Positions 1 to 11,520 of a DNA stretch of 64,000 nucleotides are shown in pieces (positions within the stretch are counted from its first letter, which is position 1; each line of letters starts with the position of its first letter). The notes beneath the pieces were generated by a model. It was given only the letters and a program-made list of their open reading frames with translations, did no database searches and was not told the origin of the DNA. A program made the translations under genes and the position numbers. The DNA lies in NCBI GenBank assembly GCA_947247005.1, contig OX365948.1:36956601-37020600 (forward strand), written 5' to 3'. This stretch comes from Spisula solida. Taxonomy: Eukaryota; Mollusca; Bivalvia; Venerida; Mactridae.

Positions 1-394
1 CAGACTCATTGTAAGAGTAATTTTGTTTATTTGCTGTGTTAGGTGTCTTAATTAAGAGTATACTGGAATTGCATCAAGTGGCAATGAAAATGAAAGGGCA
101 CGTGAATGAGGTTTTTGGTGAATGAGGGTTACTAAGGACCACATTCCATGCTAAAATATCTATCTTGTTACAAATTACCTTTATAAAATTAATAATTTAT
201 CAGAATTCAACAAGTTTTTGTGCAATTTTTCAATAATGTAAATGTCATTCTTATTGTTTTAAGGTTGGTTTTAAATGCATTTTATCATCTTTCACTCCTT
301 GATATCTCCAAGTAATTAACTTCATTACATCCAAATTTCTACTGAAGGCTTTGGTCAGGTTTTGTAGTGTGGTTGATCATTTACAGAGTAGTTA
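1..394. other. Intergenic, nothing recognised
   Basis: AT-rich sequence with no convincing exon, repeat unit or RNA gene. It leads directly into the 88-bp tandem repeat. Confidence 0.5.
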
Positions 395-1060
395 CACATT
401 TTCTATGTTACGGGGCGGGGCGAGTCAAAATTGTGGGAACGAAGGGTGATTTTTTTATTTTGAGGTGTGTTGTGGCCGGTCATCTACAGTAAGACATTTT
501 CTATTTTACGGGATGAGTCACAATTGTGAGATTGAATGGTAGTTTCAAGAAAGTGTATTGTGGCTGTTCATCTACAGTAAGACATTCTCAATTTTACGGG
601 ATGAGTCACAATTGTGAGATTGAGTGGTAGTTTTGAGAAAGTGTATTGTGGCCGTTCATCTACAGTAAGACATTCTCAATTTTACGGGATGAGTCACAAT
701 TCAGAGATTGAATGGTAGTTTTGAAGAATGTATGTGGTCAGTTATCTACAGTAATACATTTTCTAGGTTACGGGATGAGTCATATCAGCTGCATATAAAA
801 GCACTAGGTTCTTGTGAGTAGCATGTTCCCTTGGATTATGATGTGTGATGCCGGATGTTGTGGCTGGTCATCTTCAGTAACACATTCTCGATGTTAAGAG
901 GATGAGTCACTTCATCTACGAATTGCACTAGTTCTTGTGTGTATCATGTTCTCCTTGGACTATGATGTAGGGTCCCGGGTGTCGTGGCTGATCAGGTCAT
1001 CTACAGTAACACATTTTCTAAATTACGGGCTGAGTCACAGCTACGTACATGCACTATGTT
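395..1060 (+). repeat. 88-bp tandem repeat with later ~128-bp units
   Basis: The motif CATCTACAGTAA followed by ACGGGATGAGTCAC recurs. Unit starts lie near 481, 569, 657 and 743 (spacings 88, 88, 86). Two longer units then start near 869 and 998 (spacings 126 and 129), lengthened by an inserted segment containing CTTGTG..ATCATGTTC. About seven units are visible. The third and fourth units are the most alike, which suggests recent local duplication. The small open frames here are by-products of the repeat. Confidence 0.85.
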
Positions 1061-1083
1061 CTCTTGGACAACGATGTGTTATG

Positions 1084-1235
1084 TGTGTTCAATGGTGTGT
1101 GTGCGTGTGTGTGTTTGTGGGATGTGTGCATTTGGTGGGGTTGAGGGGTGTGTTTGCGGGCGTGTGTGCTTGTGGCATGTGTGCTTGTGGGTGTGTGTTC
1201 GGTGGGCTTATGGGATGTGCTTGTGTTTGGAACGG
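1084..1235 (+). repeat. GT/G-rich low-complexity tract
   Basis: The strand is almost entirely G and T (TGTGTGTGCG, TGTTTGTGGG, TTGTGGCATGTGTGC). It is an impure (TG)n-derived minisatellite. The cysteine/valine-rich frames it opens have no protein character. Confidence 0.75.
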
Positions 1236-1879
1236 ATTAATAGTTAAACATCATATGATTTTTTATACTAAATGTATGGTTTGATTCCGTATTTTGATTG
1301 TTTTGAAATTTAGTACTATTTTTTAGTTTTGATTCTGTAAAAATTTTTTTTAAATTTTCAACACTTGTGTTTCAAAGGTACGATTACGTATCATAACTAA
1401 ATACTTTAATAATTCAACTTAAATAAGCTCACGTTCAATACATAATGTATTGCCCTCAGCCATATTATGAAGCTGTTTGATCCACATATTTATTAGTAAA
1501 GTGTCAACAATTTATGATTCATTACATTTCAATTACATTTTGTGTTTCATTTGTTTCAATTATTTCGGGTTTTGTGTTTTAAATATTTAGGTTTACTACA
1601 ATGTTGAGTTTTAGGTCACATGATCAATATCCAGTTTACATTAAGGCAGGGTCATTATAGGTTCTCCAGCCTCATTTTACACTTAAAATGGTGTAATAAT
1701 GTATCATATTTTTACTTGAAACTTTTATTTTTTATAAATATATTTTTATCCTTTTTTATTGTTATTTTGAAAAGAACGAACAGGGGTGTTTGTGTCTGTA
1801 ATAAAATGAAAGGGCTTTAGTCCAAATGGCTATTTGATCAAGTCCTATCTATATACTATTTAATAAAAACAAATTCATT
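1236..1879. other. Intergenic, nothing recognised
   Basis: Very AT-rich with homopolymer runs of T and A. I see no exon, terminal repeat or RNA gene. Confidence 0.5.
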
Positions 1880-2500
1880 CAACCTTTTGATAGATAAACC
1901 GAGGAAGCTTTCTGTCGTTACATGACCAATGTTAACAGTTATCAACACATTTCTCCTGTCATTTACACAAATGATGTCAGCGCTTTCTTGTCTTCTCTAT
2001 ATGACACTTAATGCTAATGGATAAATCCTGCTTTTTATTTAATAAACTGAGATAGCTTTCTTCTATCATTACATGACCAAAGTTAACAGTGGCCAACACA
2101 TATCCCGTCATTTACACAAATGATGTCAGCGCTTTCTTGTCTGCTCTAAAAAACATTTCATAGTAATGGATAAATTCTGCTTTTCATTTACTAGTAATAA
2201 ACCGAGGTAACTTTCTACTATCGTTACATGACCTAAGTTAACAGTGGCCAACACATTCCTCCTGTCATTTACTAAAATGATGGCAGCGCTTTCTTGTCTT
2301 CTCTAGATAACATTTAATGCTAAGGGATATTATGTTTTTCATTTAATAAACCGAGGTAGCTTTCTTCTATCGTTACATGACCAAAGTTAACAGTGGCCAA
2401 CACATTTCTCCTGTCATTTACTAAAATGATGGCAGCGCTTTCTTGTCTTCTAAATAACATTTCATGGTAGTGGATAAATCCTGTTTTTTGTCTGATAAAC
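1880..2500 (+). repeat. ~150-bp tandem repeat, about four copies
   Basis: Each unit carries TTTCTTCTATCGTTACATGACC, then AGTTAACAGTGGCCAACACAT, CTCCTGTCATTTAC and GCAGCGCTTTCTTGTCT. The CATGACC motif lies at about 1921, 2072, 2227 and 2376, giving spacings of 149-155 bp. Units differ by scattered substitutions and small indels, so the array is old. Confidence 0.85.
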
Positions 2501-2839
2501 TGATGGTTACATTAAGCCCTCTTATGTTTTTGTCTCATGACAAACAATTGATAGCAGCTAAGAGCATTTTCTGCGTGCGCTTTCGTGCACTTTCGTTATT
2601 GGAGGTTGCGACTTTGATCCATGGACGGATTGTACCAAAGGTGAATAAATCAGGCACCGAGACATTAATTTAAATGGTATCAGTACTTCCCTTGCTATAC
2701 GCTCCACATAAAAGTGAAAAGATTTCTATCTCCCGTACCCTAGTACTGTCAATGATAGATATATGTTGTAAGAACTTGTTTCGAAATCGACCTAAACAAG
2801 TTGGTATAAACCAACAGCCAATAAGATATTCCCGTATTC

Positions 2840-3665
2840 ATAGGATCATTTAACTAATAGGAGTTTTCATCTGTATTCTCTGGATAACATATGACAATGA
2901 TTAATCTTTCCCCTTTCATTTGAAAAATTGTCCTCCCCAGATAACGCTTGACAACAGCTGATACATTCCTTGTGTATTTCATAAACTGATGGTAGTTTCC
3001 TTCTATCTTCTCTAGATAACATTTGACAGCGACCAATACATTTCACATTTGGTCATTTGATGCAGTCCTTCTTTTATTGATAAATTTGCGCTAGTTTTCT
3101 TCTGATAAAATGTAACAACTAGCAATACACTCATCCTTTATTGAAATTGTTAGAAGTTTACATCTGTATTCTCTAGATATCACTTGTCACCCACCAATAA
3201 ATTCCTTCAATGGATTTCCCATTCAACGATTTATCACATTGCTCGATTATTTGATAACTTGATGCTAGTTTTCTTCTGTCCTTCAAAGATAAAATTTGAT
3301 AACAATCAATATAATCCACTTTTCATTTTGATGATTTGGTTGGAATTTGCTTTGTTATTCTCTCTCTAGATTTCACCTGTCACCCGCCAATAATTTTAAT
3401 CTTTGATTTGACAAACTTTCTATCCTAGATAACATTTGATAACTTCCTATCCTAGATAACATTTGATAACTTCCTATCCTAGATAACATTTGATAACAAC
3501 CAATACCCCTCCGTAATTTGATGAATTGGGGAGTTTTCTACTAAAACGTGACCGTGGTCATTGCTTCCTAATGGAAGTTATCTTGTCTTTCCTAGATAAT
3601 ATTTGATAACAAACAATACATTTACCTAACCTATGAACACTTGCTCTCATATTCTCTTGAGAACA
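2840..3665 (+). repeat. Degenerate repeat of TAGATAACATTTGATAAC motif
   Basis: The motif (C)TAGATAACATTTGAYAAC followed by CAATACATT recurs at irregular distances. It condenses into three near-perfect 27-bp units between about 3418 and 3500 (TATCCTAGATAACATTTGAT). Part of its vocabulary (TTTCTTCTATC, TCTAGATAACATTTGA) is shared with the ~150-bp array just upstream, so this may be an eroded extension of it. Confidence 0.65.
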
Positions 3666-3884
3666 CTTGACAAATAAAACATTGATATATTTAGTACTTA
3701 CATCATGCTGATAATCACACAGATATCAATTTCTACTCATCAGTAGGAGTACTCAACAGGACCATACCAATAGATTTAAGGAGCACATGTCATGTGACCA
3801 TCTGATAAACCCATCGCTGGCTTGGATAGAGAACATCGTAAGTACAAAATTATTAATTTGAAACTGTCTGAAAACTACTCCCAG

Positions 3885-4530
3885 CTTATGGAAAAACAAG
3901 CTTTTTATCCCCTTGTATCGAGTATATAGTGATTCACCTGTCGGTTCTTCCGTCCGTCTGTCTGTCCGTACGCACTTGTAGTTGTAGGGTGTGGAACAAT
4001 AGGCTATGTTTAGATTCTACCGGTATTCATTCCGTTGCTAATCAGGTGCAAAATGTTGCTTATGGGGTTTTACAAACAAAAGGATGAACACAAGAAACCC
4101 CACAAAGTCAAGTCAGTGAGAATGTCTGTCCTGGTTAACCCAAATTGACTGTTTCTTCTAGCATTATAATGAGTTGCTACAAAGCTTCCATACTTTCATG
4201 AATGTTGTATCGGAACACTCTTCACACGCCTGTATCACCTGACCCCATTTTGGCCTTCACCTTCTCCTCATTTTGGACTTAGACTTATTAAGCGTCCAAT
4301 TCTTGGTTAACCCAAATTGATCGTTTCGTCTTACATTATGTCCATCAAGGCGTTGCATTCAAACTTGGCATAATTTTTACCATCATAAGCCCCTTACATT
4401 ATCAAAGCCATGTAGCACTATCCAACATTTTAACAGAACTATGGCCCCTGATTGACTTAGTTTTGTTATGGACAAGGCTTCCATGGGGGCATAAGCGTCT
4501 ATTCAACGCAGCCTTTTTAAACTTCAGTTT
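3885..4530 (+). repeat. Dispersed repeat, copy 1
   Basis: Contains the phrases TCAAAGCCATGTAGCACTAT, ATGGCCCCTGATTGACTTAG, GACAAGGCTTCCATGGGG and GCATAAGCGT. They recur in the same order and orientation at 13310-13575, identifying an interspersed repeat family rather than a local duplication. The start, with pyrimidine-rich CCGTCCGTCTGTCTGTCC, resembles other entry points of molluscan dispersed repeats. Confidence 0.7.
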
Positions 4531-5223
4531 GTTCAACATGACCACTTCCAATTTTTATGAAAATAGGATCATAAGAAGCTCCTTGAGATGCAGATTTCAA
4601 ATATGCATGAGTGTTAGTTAACCAAGTTCAATTTCAAAAGTGTATACTTACCTTTGGTGGTACTGTATATGCAATGAAATGCGTTTATTTCTGCATTAAA
4701 CAAATACAGTTATAATTATATAAACTACTGATAGGATACATTTTTCACTGAATCAGTCTGTGTCGTTCATTACATGAAATCAATATCTTTCTGAAACATG
4801 TCAGCTGTTTTACAGTTGCACAGTTTATGGCACACAGGCTTGAAAACGACTGTTCCAAGTTGTTACAAATTTAATGTCTATAAGTACAAACAAACTATAA
4901 AATGAGAGCAAATTATATGCAAATCAAACATACATAATTATGATTGCGAGTGTTTCCATTTACCATTATGTATAATTTGCTCTGTCCAACTAGCACATAT
5001 TTTATGTACTCATACAACTTTAACAATGCTAGTGTGTTACTGGTTTCTTCTTCATATTTCAGGTTTCCTGACATTATGAAAAACATTGCTACCTGCAGTT
5101 GCATCAAATTGGTAAGTCAGTACTGTTGAATGACTTATGTTTTCTTGTTTGATTTCATACTGTCTTAGCGATATGTGAATGGGTTTGCTAGTAAAAACTG
5201 ATACTGTATGTTTTCATTGACAG
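4531..5223. other. AT-rich stretch, nothing certain
   Basis: Mostly featureless. A short segment 5063-5111 is bounded by TTTCAG and GTAAGT and could pass for an exon, but its translation has no recognisable similarity, so I do not call it. Confidence 0.4.
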
Positions 5224-5312
5224 GTCAATATGGAATACCTAAGCCGTTCTATTTCCCATTTACCAAAACATATTGGTATGGAAGCAGTCGTAACCAGGGA
5301 GAAGATAGACTT
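5224..5312 (+). pseudogene. ABCA remnant, exon 1 (linker before NBD1)
   Basis: After an acceptor (TTGACAG, ending 5223) the frame reads GQYGIPKPFYFPFTKTYWYG. This is the conserved stretch between the first membrane domain and NBD1 of ABCA1-type transporters. An in-frame TAG follows at 5313-5315. No clear donor is visible, so the exon end is uncertain. Confidence 0.75.
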
Positions 5313-5423
5313 TAGTCTCCACACATTGAACTAAATGGTCAAGGTGTTCAGTTTAGTTTAGACTTCCCTCTATAAGAGCTTATCATTACATTTTGCCAAA
5401 ATTCATGATCTCTTAATAACACT

Positions 5424-5601
5424 TAAGAAATTATGAATATGTGCCTGTGTTTGATTGTAGAATAAAGCACAGTCATGAGTTTGGACGCGTAGAAATTAAA
5501 TCATGAGTGCGTAGCACAAGTGATTTAATGTATGCATCCGAACAAGTGACTATGCTTTATTTAAGATAAAACACAGGTACATATTCATGATTTCGATTCT
5601 A
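5424..5601. repeat. Foldback hairpin element, copy 1
   Basis: A long imperfect inverted repeat. Outer arms pair GAAATTATGAATATGTGCC with the reverse complement near 5575-5600. Inner arms pair GAAATTAAATCATGAG with CAAGTGATTTAATGTATGC. The loop is about TGCGTAGCAC, and the outer end is TTTCGATTCTAACAT. The same architecture recurs near 12500-12690 and 60601-60775. Confidence 0.75.
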
Positions 5602-6107
5602 ACATAGCCAATATTCCGCATTTGACAATACATCAAGACATTACCCGCTGCACTATTTTCTTCCTCGGAAGGCTTCTTTGCATTTTGAAGTTATTCAGCC
5701 ATAGCTGTGTTTTATCAGTAGTTCGAGCACACCGTGGTTTCCTGAAACCTCATACTTTAATACTGCTGTATAAGTGGATATTTCCACGGGTGTTTGAATT
5801 TTACACATTTAGTATGCGGAAATATTGGCAGTATTGGAATTTCTTTGTTGCGTTCTTTGTAGGCCAAAATTTATGCTTTAGAAAATCGTAGCTAAATTCA
5901 TGTCACTAACTTAATGACTTATGAAGTATATTATGTATCATATAAATAAAATATCAGATTGAACATATAAGCCAAATACTGATTCCTATACTATGTTACA
6001 TATCTACTAAACCAGTTACATGTACCAGGACCATGTAGTGGTATACTGGTCAGAGTGTCGTCTGCCATGGAAACCCAAAACTATAATACCTTTCTTGCAT
6101 GACTCTT

Positions 6108-6247
6108 GGTAAATAAAGGTTTCAGGACAAGTTAGCTTGATAGGTAAATAAAGGTTTCAGGACAAGTTAGCTTGATAGGTAAATAAAGGTTTCAGGACAA
6201 GTTAGCTTGATAGGTAAATAAAGGTTTTAGGACAAGTTAGCTTGATA
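6108..6247 (+). repeat. 35-bp tandem repeat, four copies
   Basis: The unit begins GGTAAATAAAGGTTTCAGGA and ends CAAGTTAGCTTGATA. Four units of exactly 35 bp run head to tail. The only visible difference is TTTTAG for TTTCAG in the fourth, so the array is young. Confidence 0.95.
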
Positions 6248-6284
6248 GTTTCCATATGACTGCTTTAAGGTTCCCCAGTGTGGT

Positions 6285-6560
6285 CTTATTATGTCCCCTG
6301 TCTTTATTAAGGGGTGTATTGCTGGGCACAAGTCCGTCAATCAACCTATCAATTTTGAGGATACTAGGTCAAAGGTCAAGGTGGCTGTGACCTTTAACTT
6401 AAATGACTAGTCCAAACAGTTTCCAATCATTAACTCGAGAAAAGTTGGGCCAAGGCACTGCAAACTTTATAAAGAAGATTGATCATGATCAGTCGATGAC
6501 CCCTATTCATTTTGAGGTCAATGTCACCATGACTTGACATGAATGACTATTTGGCTGCCA
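6285..6560 (+). repeat. AGGTCA-rich dispersed repeat fragment
   Basis: Contains CTAGGTCAAAGGTCAAGGTG followed by GCTGTGACCTTTAA. It also has the phrases TGACCCCTATTCATTTTGAG and GGCTGCCAT, all shared with the larger copies at 10380-11515. It lies just upstream of the Walker A exon remnant. Confidence 0.75.
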
Positions 6561-6603
6561 TAGGGCATGTTATTGAGATTTTGCTGTTCTATTTGTCATT
6601 CAG

Positions 6604-6781
6604 ACCTAAGCACTATTGAAGATGAACCGAAGGACAAGACAGTGGGTGTGGCTATCAGAAATTTGAAGAAGAAATATTCGTCGAGCAATAAGATGGCTGT
6701 AGATGGTCTGAGTATCAACTTCTTTGAGGATCAGATAACATCATTCCTAGGACACAATGGTGCTGGAAATACTACAACCAT
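6604..6781 (+). pseudogene. ABCA remnant, exon 2 (Walker A)
   Basis: Acceptor TCATTCAG ends at 6603 and donor GTATGT starts at 6782. The open frame runs from [20 protein letters not shown] to a Walker A written GHNGAGNTT. The invariant Lys that contacts ATP phosphate is Asn (AAT). The exon ends AT|, completing Met with the next exon. It is the best preserved block and has no stop, so on its own it could be mistaken for a functional gene. Confidence 0.85.
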
Positions 6782-7525
6782 GTATGTTCTCTGTTTGATA
6801 TTGAAAAAAAAATCACTTTTGCATGGTCAAAATTTGTTATTTTGAAGTAGTTCACCATTTATTAGAGAGGTTGTGATACGAACGTGTATGACTACTTGTA
6901 CCAGTAGCTACCCATACATGTATAAGTACATGTTGCAATTGGCTTGTGAAACATGACGTGTGCGTGACAGTTGTAACGTGATTTCTTTGTAAATCAATAA
7001 CGAGTGTTTATATAAGAGACCATGGGCGATATAATCTTTTTCCTGTGCATGCGCGTACCTATGTGACATAGTACACATTATATTTTCGTGTGTCATGTGT
7101 CCATTACTTATAGAAACTACACATACCTGGATGACAATGTACCCCAAAATAGTATTCACATAGACGTACACGTTACACGTTGCCTTTCACAACCTCTCTA
7201 TTATCTTCCGAAAGAACGTCCTTTTACTATGTTCGAACTTCTCAAATTAAAAAATTCAGCAAAATGAATCAATCCCCAAAATTTCTCATTTTGAAGTTTT
7301 TTTCTACCAGAGGGGACTTTAGAATAGTCCTCTGTCTGTGCGTCAAATCGTTAGTCCATCCTGGTATACACAAATGTTTTAGAGCTAGGTTTATGAAACT
7401 TGATGTGTGTCCACTGGGCAAATAAGTAGGTTCAAAAAATGTTTTATTCTGACGAAAGATTGAGTTACAATGGAAACTAGTAACTTTTGTATCACATGCA
7501 ATAATTATTGCCTTGTTTATTTCAG

Positions 7526-7658
7526 GTCAATACTAACTGGTTTATTTCCGCCTACAGATGGTACAGGCTTTATTCATGGTTAAAACATTATGCACAGAAA
7601 TGAATCAGATCAGGCATAATCTGGGCACATGTCCTCAACATAATGTTCTGTTTGACTG
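7526..7658 (+). pseudogene. ABCA remnant, exon 3 (Q-loop)
   Basis: Acceptor TTTCAG and donor GTAAGT are intact. The translation SILTGLFPPTDGTGFIHG is followed by an in-frame TAA (7581-7583). After a frameshift (between about 7584 and 7597) the frame resumes as NLGTCPQHNVLFDW, the Q-loop. The exon ends TG|, completed by G of the next exon. Confidence 0.85.
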
Positions 7659-7723
7659 GTAAGTATCCTTCTTTTTCTTAAACTTAAGTTGTTTGATCAA
7701 TACATATATATATATATAGGTAG

Positions 7724-8434
7724 TAAGGTTGGCAACGAATATCCGAATAACCGGTTATTCGTTTTCTGTTCCGAGTATCCGGATAGCAAATTGGTATTCG
7801 AATATCCGTTATATCATTTGTAAACAATCGTACCGCAATACCTTAATGAGAGACAACATCGTTTAACACCTTTAACAATAGAATCAATTTGGTATCAGTG
7901 TCATTTTGTATATTGTGGGGGTTTGTTTTTGTTTTCTATACACAGGACTCCGTTAGATTCGCTGATGCGTTATAATCACTGCGGTATATTTTAAAGTTTG
8001 TTTTCACCTGACTATTATCAGCTTATATGTTTATGTTAGTAACAGTCCCTAATTTTAAAAAGTTGTCTGCTCAATTAGTAATTGAATAAAACCCGGTTTT
8101 GATTAATTTCATCTAATTGCGCGCATTCACAAAACGTGATAAATCATGTTTGAGGGGGTTACGAATCTGGTATTTGTCTTTACGCCGTATGTTACAAACA
8201 TTCTTTTCTCATCAGTAGTTAATTATTATCAAGTTAATAGGATTCGATAAAACCAGAAAAATAGCTGACTACTCGTTCTGTGACATAAAATGTGAGTCTG
8301 TCTGATATTGGTACACAAAAGACGATGTTGGTCGCGAAATTAGGCTACATTTCATGCTGTGCTCAATGCTTGGTTCAGTTTTGATAGCGATCTGGCTATC
8401 CGGATACCGATTTTGGTATCCGTTGCCATCCTTA
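7724..8434. mobile_element. 711-bp non-autonomous TIR element, possibly hAT-like
   Basis: Left end TAAGGTTGGCAACGAATATC matches the reverse complement of the right end, which ends CGTTGCCATCCTTA. Subterminal CCGGATA/TATCCGG motifs lie on both sides. The TAAGG-TGGCAACG terminus resembles those of some hAT-type elements, but no clear 8-bp target duplication is visible. It sits in an intron of the ABCA remnant, next to a (TA)n run at 7703-7717. No transposase fragment is seen inside. Confidence 0.7.
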
Positions 8435-9759
8435 ATACACTCAAACGATTTAAAAACGCACCACTTAAGAAATATAAATGTTATGGATGAAAACGTAAAT
8501 CTATGGTTATTTAACTTTGGGAGAATTAACTTCAGTCTATACGCAACAAGCTATGTCAAGTTAATGTAATATCGCGAGTTTGAAATAAATTATGATATGG
8601 TTACCAGAGGGACCCATGAAAATGAAAGTCGCAATTTCACTAGTGAGTATATGAACCTGCTGCATTGATGTATGCACGGGACCGCTCCTCCTCAATGATA
8701 ACATACATTACATAATAGAATAGAATTTATGTTATGTGTGATGTTGTCTCACTCTTCAAGCAGCACTTAACTTAAATTATAATGATATGCGGCTGCCTGG
8801 CTCAAACCGTATAACCGGATTCAGAATCTAGATGTGCTCAGTGTGTGAGCTTGAGATGGTTTCAAGTCAAATTTAGAATAGCAATTTTGGTGATTGTCGT
8901 CAATATGTTAGGATATTTCTCGCGTTGGGTCTACGACACCTCAAACCAATGCCACAAAGACGGTTGAAGACAATACATTCGCAAATAAAGCTCGAAACGG
9001 ACGAAAATCGTTCCAAATTGTACTTAAAAGATTTTCCTTTTTTTTGATAATTATGAAAGGAATAATGCAATAATGTACTTTGGACTAATCCACTGACACC
9101 CGGCATTCATCTGACACTGTGTGCAGTCATGCTGAACCATTTCGAGTGCCGCCGCCTTTGTAATGTTGCCTCCTGACTCGGGGTCATAACCTTCGGCTGG
9201 TCTGATCGTGGTCGGTTTTTGACTTTGCCATTTGCCAAGAATCGATGTTCTAAGCACACACTCGATGTGTGGTGGCAGCTGGACCGTCATGCTACGACAC
9301 CATGGCTCATTTTAGCTTGTAGCATACCCAAAAGCATCTGAACAAATATTTCGAGCTAATCGCAGCAGAAAAAGACCATTAGAAAATATTTTTATGTTGT
9401 TTTCTTAATGTGTAAACCTACAGTGTACAATTGAAAGTCAATATCGATCCGTTATGTTGACGCAATCGAGCTGCACTTGCAAAACATGCAAAATCAGAGA
9501 AGTGTTCCTGGTGGGGTATTCCGAATTATAAAATTTCCATTTGCTTTGCCTTAGTTAAAGATTATGAACTGGAGAGAAACTGTCAACTATTAATTTCAGC
9601 CTAAAATGAATTTTGACAAAATTCAGTTATTTTTTATACTGGTGTGTTTTTAAATCTGTTGAGTGTAGGTAGTCAGTATATTACAGAAAAAAGGAGCCGT
9701 TGACGCAACTCAATGTTATTTTGTGGGTGTGGATCCAAGAGGTTTTAAATTTTGTGTGG
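8435..9759. other. Intronic stretch of the ABCA remnant, no confirmed feature
   Basis: Mostly unassigned. A GC-richer patch at 9051-9290 carries a 79-codon open frame on the minus strand (start MTVQLPPHIECVL, with a CTQCQMNAGCQW segment). I recognise no family for it and there is no partner exon, so I do not call it a gene. Confidence 0.4.
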
Positions 9760-9787
9760 TTGTGTTTGGATTAAATAATTATAATAA

Positions 9788-10122
9788 TACATGTAATTGA
9801 AATCATGACCTCCACAGGTGGAGTAGTTTTCTTATTAGCTATATTCATAGTATCCACATGTGGAGAAGTTGTTTCATTGGCTTTGGTCTTAGCTTTATTC
9901 ATATTCTCCACATGTGGAGAAGTTGTCACATTGGCTTTGGTCTTAGCTTTATTTATATTCTCCACATGTGGAGAAGTTGTCACATTGGCTATGGTCTTAG
10001 CAATATTCCTATTCTCCACATGTGGAGAAGTTGTCACATTGGCTATGATCATATCCTCCAGATGTGGAGAAGTTAAAACATTGGCTACAGCCATGTCCTC
10101 CACATGTGGAAAATATGTCAGT
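9788..10122. repeat. 54-bp minisatellite centred on a CACATGTG palindrome
   Basis: About six units. The clearest are spaced 54 bp apart (starts near 9904, 9958 and 10012), and shorter variants sit at both ends. Each contains the 14-bp perfect palindrome CTCCACATGTGGAG, followed by AAGTTGTCACATTGGCTWTG. Because 54 is a multiple of three, frames stay open on both strands. The plus frame gives an 18-residue hydrophobic repeat (STCGEVVTLALVLALFIF). The minus frame gives a hydrophilic one. Both are probably fortuitous, as the array lies in an intron of the ABCA remnant. Confidence 0.9.
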
Positions 10123-10213
10123 TAACTGTTGCTTGCTGATGAATAGTTAGTACTGATAAATTGTGTACTCCTAGAAAACTGTCAAGTTAATAAACATGCT
10201 GTAACCTTTGTAG

Positions 10214-10357
10214 GTTAACTGTGGAAGAGCATATGTGGTTCTATGCTCGTCTGAAAGGAGCATCTTCTATAGAAGTGCAATCAGAGATGGAACAAATGAT
10301 TAAACATGTTGGATTACCATACAAGAGGAAATAACTCTCCTGTATTAAATCTGTCTG
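10214..10357 (+). pseudogene. ABCA remnant, exon 4
   Basis: Acceptor TTTGTAG and donor GTAGGT bracket [15 protein letters not shown] and a helical segment ending [11 protein letters not shown]. The frame then hits TAA (10332-10334). Skipping a single A near 10329 restores NLSG, the start of the ABC signature, so one base has probably been inserted. The exon ends TCT G|, and the next exon supplies GT. Confidence 0.85.
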
Positions 10358-10379
10358 GTAGGTAGTACATGTTTTATTT

Positions 10380-11234
10380 TTATGCTCACCAAAGGATGAG
10401 CATATAGTCGCCACTTTGTCCGTTCTTCCCTCCGTCTGCCGTCACACTTTTGTCTGGGCCATAGCTCATATACAGTATTAGAGATATCAAATTAGAACTT
10501 CATAGGTGAATAGATCTCATTAAGGGGAAATGCAGTGCAAAAAATGATAACTTCATTCCATATATTTTTAGTTATTCCCCTTCGTAATTTTTCATACTTC
10601 ATTCTTGTCCGGGCCAAAACTCATACAGTCTAAGAGATATCAATTTAAAACTTAATAGGTGAATAGATCTCATTGAGGTGAAGTGCCGTGCACAAAAACC
10701 ATTACTCTTCATTGCATATTTTTGGAGTTATTCCCCTTTATAATTTTTATGCCCACCCATCTTTAATGGTCGTACCAAATGGTTTCTGTCCAATAACTCA
10801 AGAAAGCTTTGCCGTAGGATCTTCAAAATTTACATGAGGGTTTGTCATCAACAGTAAATGATCCCCATTGATTTTGAAGTCAGTAGTTGAAAGGTCAAGG
10901 TCACTGTGACCTTCACCATTTCTGACTATTCAAATGGTTTCCGTTCAATAACTCAGGTATACTTTGGCCTAGGATCTTCAAACTTTACATGGATGTTGGT
11001 CATGAACAGTAGATGACCCCTATTGTTTTTTAGGTCAGTAGGTCAAAGGTCAAGGTCACTGTGACCTTCACCATTTCTGACTATTCAAATGGTTTCCGTT
11101 CAATAACTCGGGTATACTTTGGCCTAGGATCTTCAAACTTTACATGGATGTTGGTCATCAACAGTAGATGACCCCATTTGAGGCCCACATGGAAGATTAG
11201 GAAACCAAATGTGTAGCCTCGTTTAAATAAAGTC

Positions 11235-11267
<33 letters not shown>

Positions 11268-11520
11268 CCCTATTGTTTTTTAGGTCAGTAGGTCAAAGGT
11301 CAAGGTCACTGTGACCTTCACTATTTCTAAATATTCAAATGGTTTCCGTTCAATAACCCAAGAACACTTTGCCCTAGGATCTTCAAACTCTATATGGAGG
11401 TTGGTCAACAACAGTAGATGACCCCTATTGATTTTGAGATCAAAGGTCAAGGTCACTGTGACCTGCACCAATTTTGACTATTGGGCTGCCATGGGGGCAT
11501 ACATGTTTACAAACTTCTCT
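10380..11520 (+). repeat. AGGTCA-rich dispersed repeat cluster
   Basis: Several head-to-tail copies of a unit containing TTTTTAGGTCAGTAGGTCAA, AGGTCAAGGTCACTGTGACC, CTATTCAAATGGTTTC, GTTCAATAACTC, GGATCTTCAAACT and ACAGTAGATGACCCC. Four perfect AGGTCA-CTG-TGACCT inverted repeats occur at 10898-10912, 11053-11067, 11303-11317 and 11450-11464. The family start (TGCTCACCAAAGGATGAGCA) and end (GGGGCATACATGTTTACAAA) recur elsewhere in the window. A (TTAC)n run interrupts it. Confidence 0.9.
11240..11268 (+). repeat. (TTAC)n microsatellite
   Basis: About six and a half tandem TTAC units, lying inside one copy of the AGGTCA-rich repeat where that copy is split by a short unrelated insert. Confidence 0.9.

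Noticed and set aside
937..1284. Cys/Val/Gly-rich protein over the GT tract
   Set aside because: Composition follows the (TG)n-like simple sequence. There is no signal, domain or splice support.
6567..6845. Functional small ATP-binding protein
   Set aside because: The frame is a single ABCA exon between good splice sites. Its extension into the flanks is intron read-through, and the Walker A lysine is lost.
9051..9290. Minus-strand gene in the GC-richer patch
   Set aside because: Seventy-nine codons without recognisable domain or partner exon. It could be a relic but cannot be supported.
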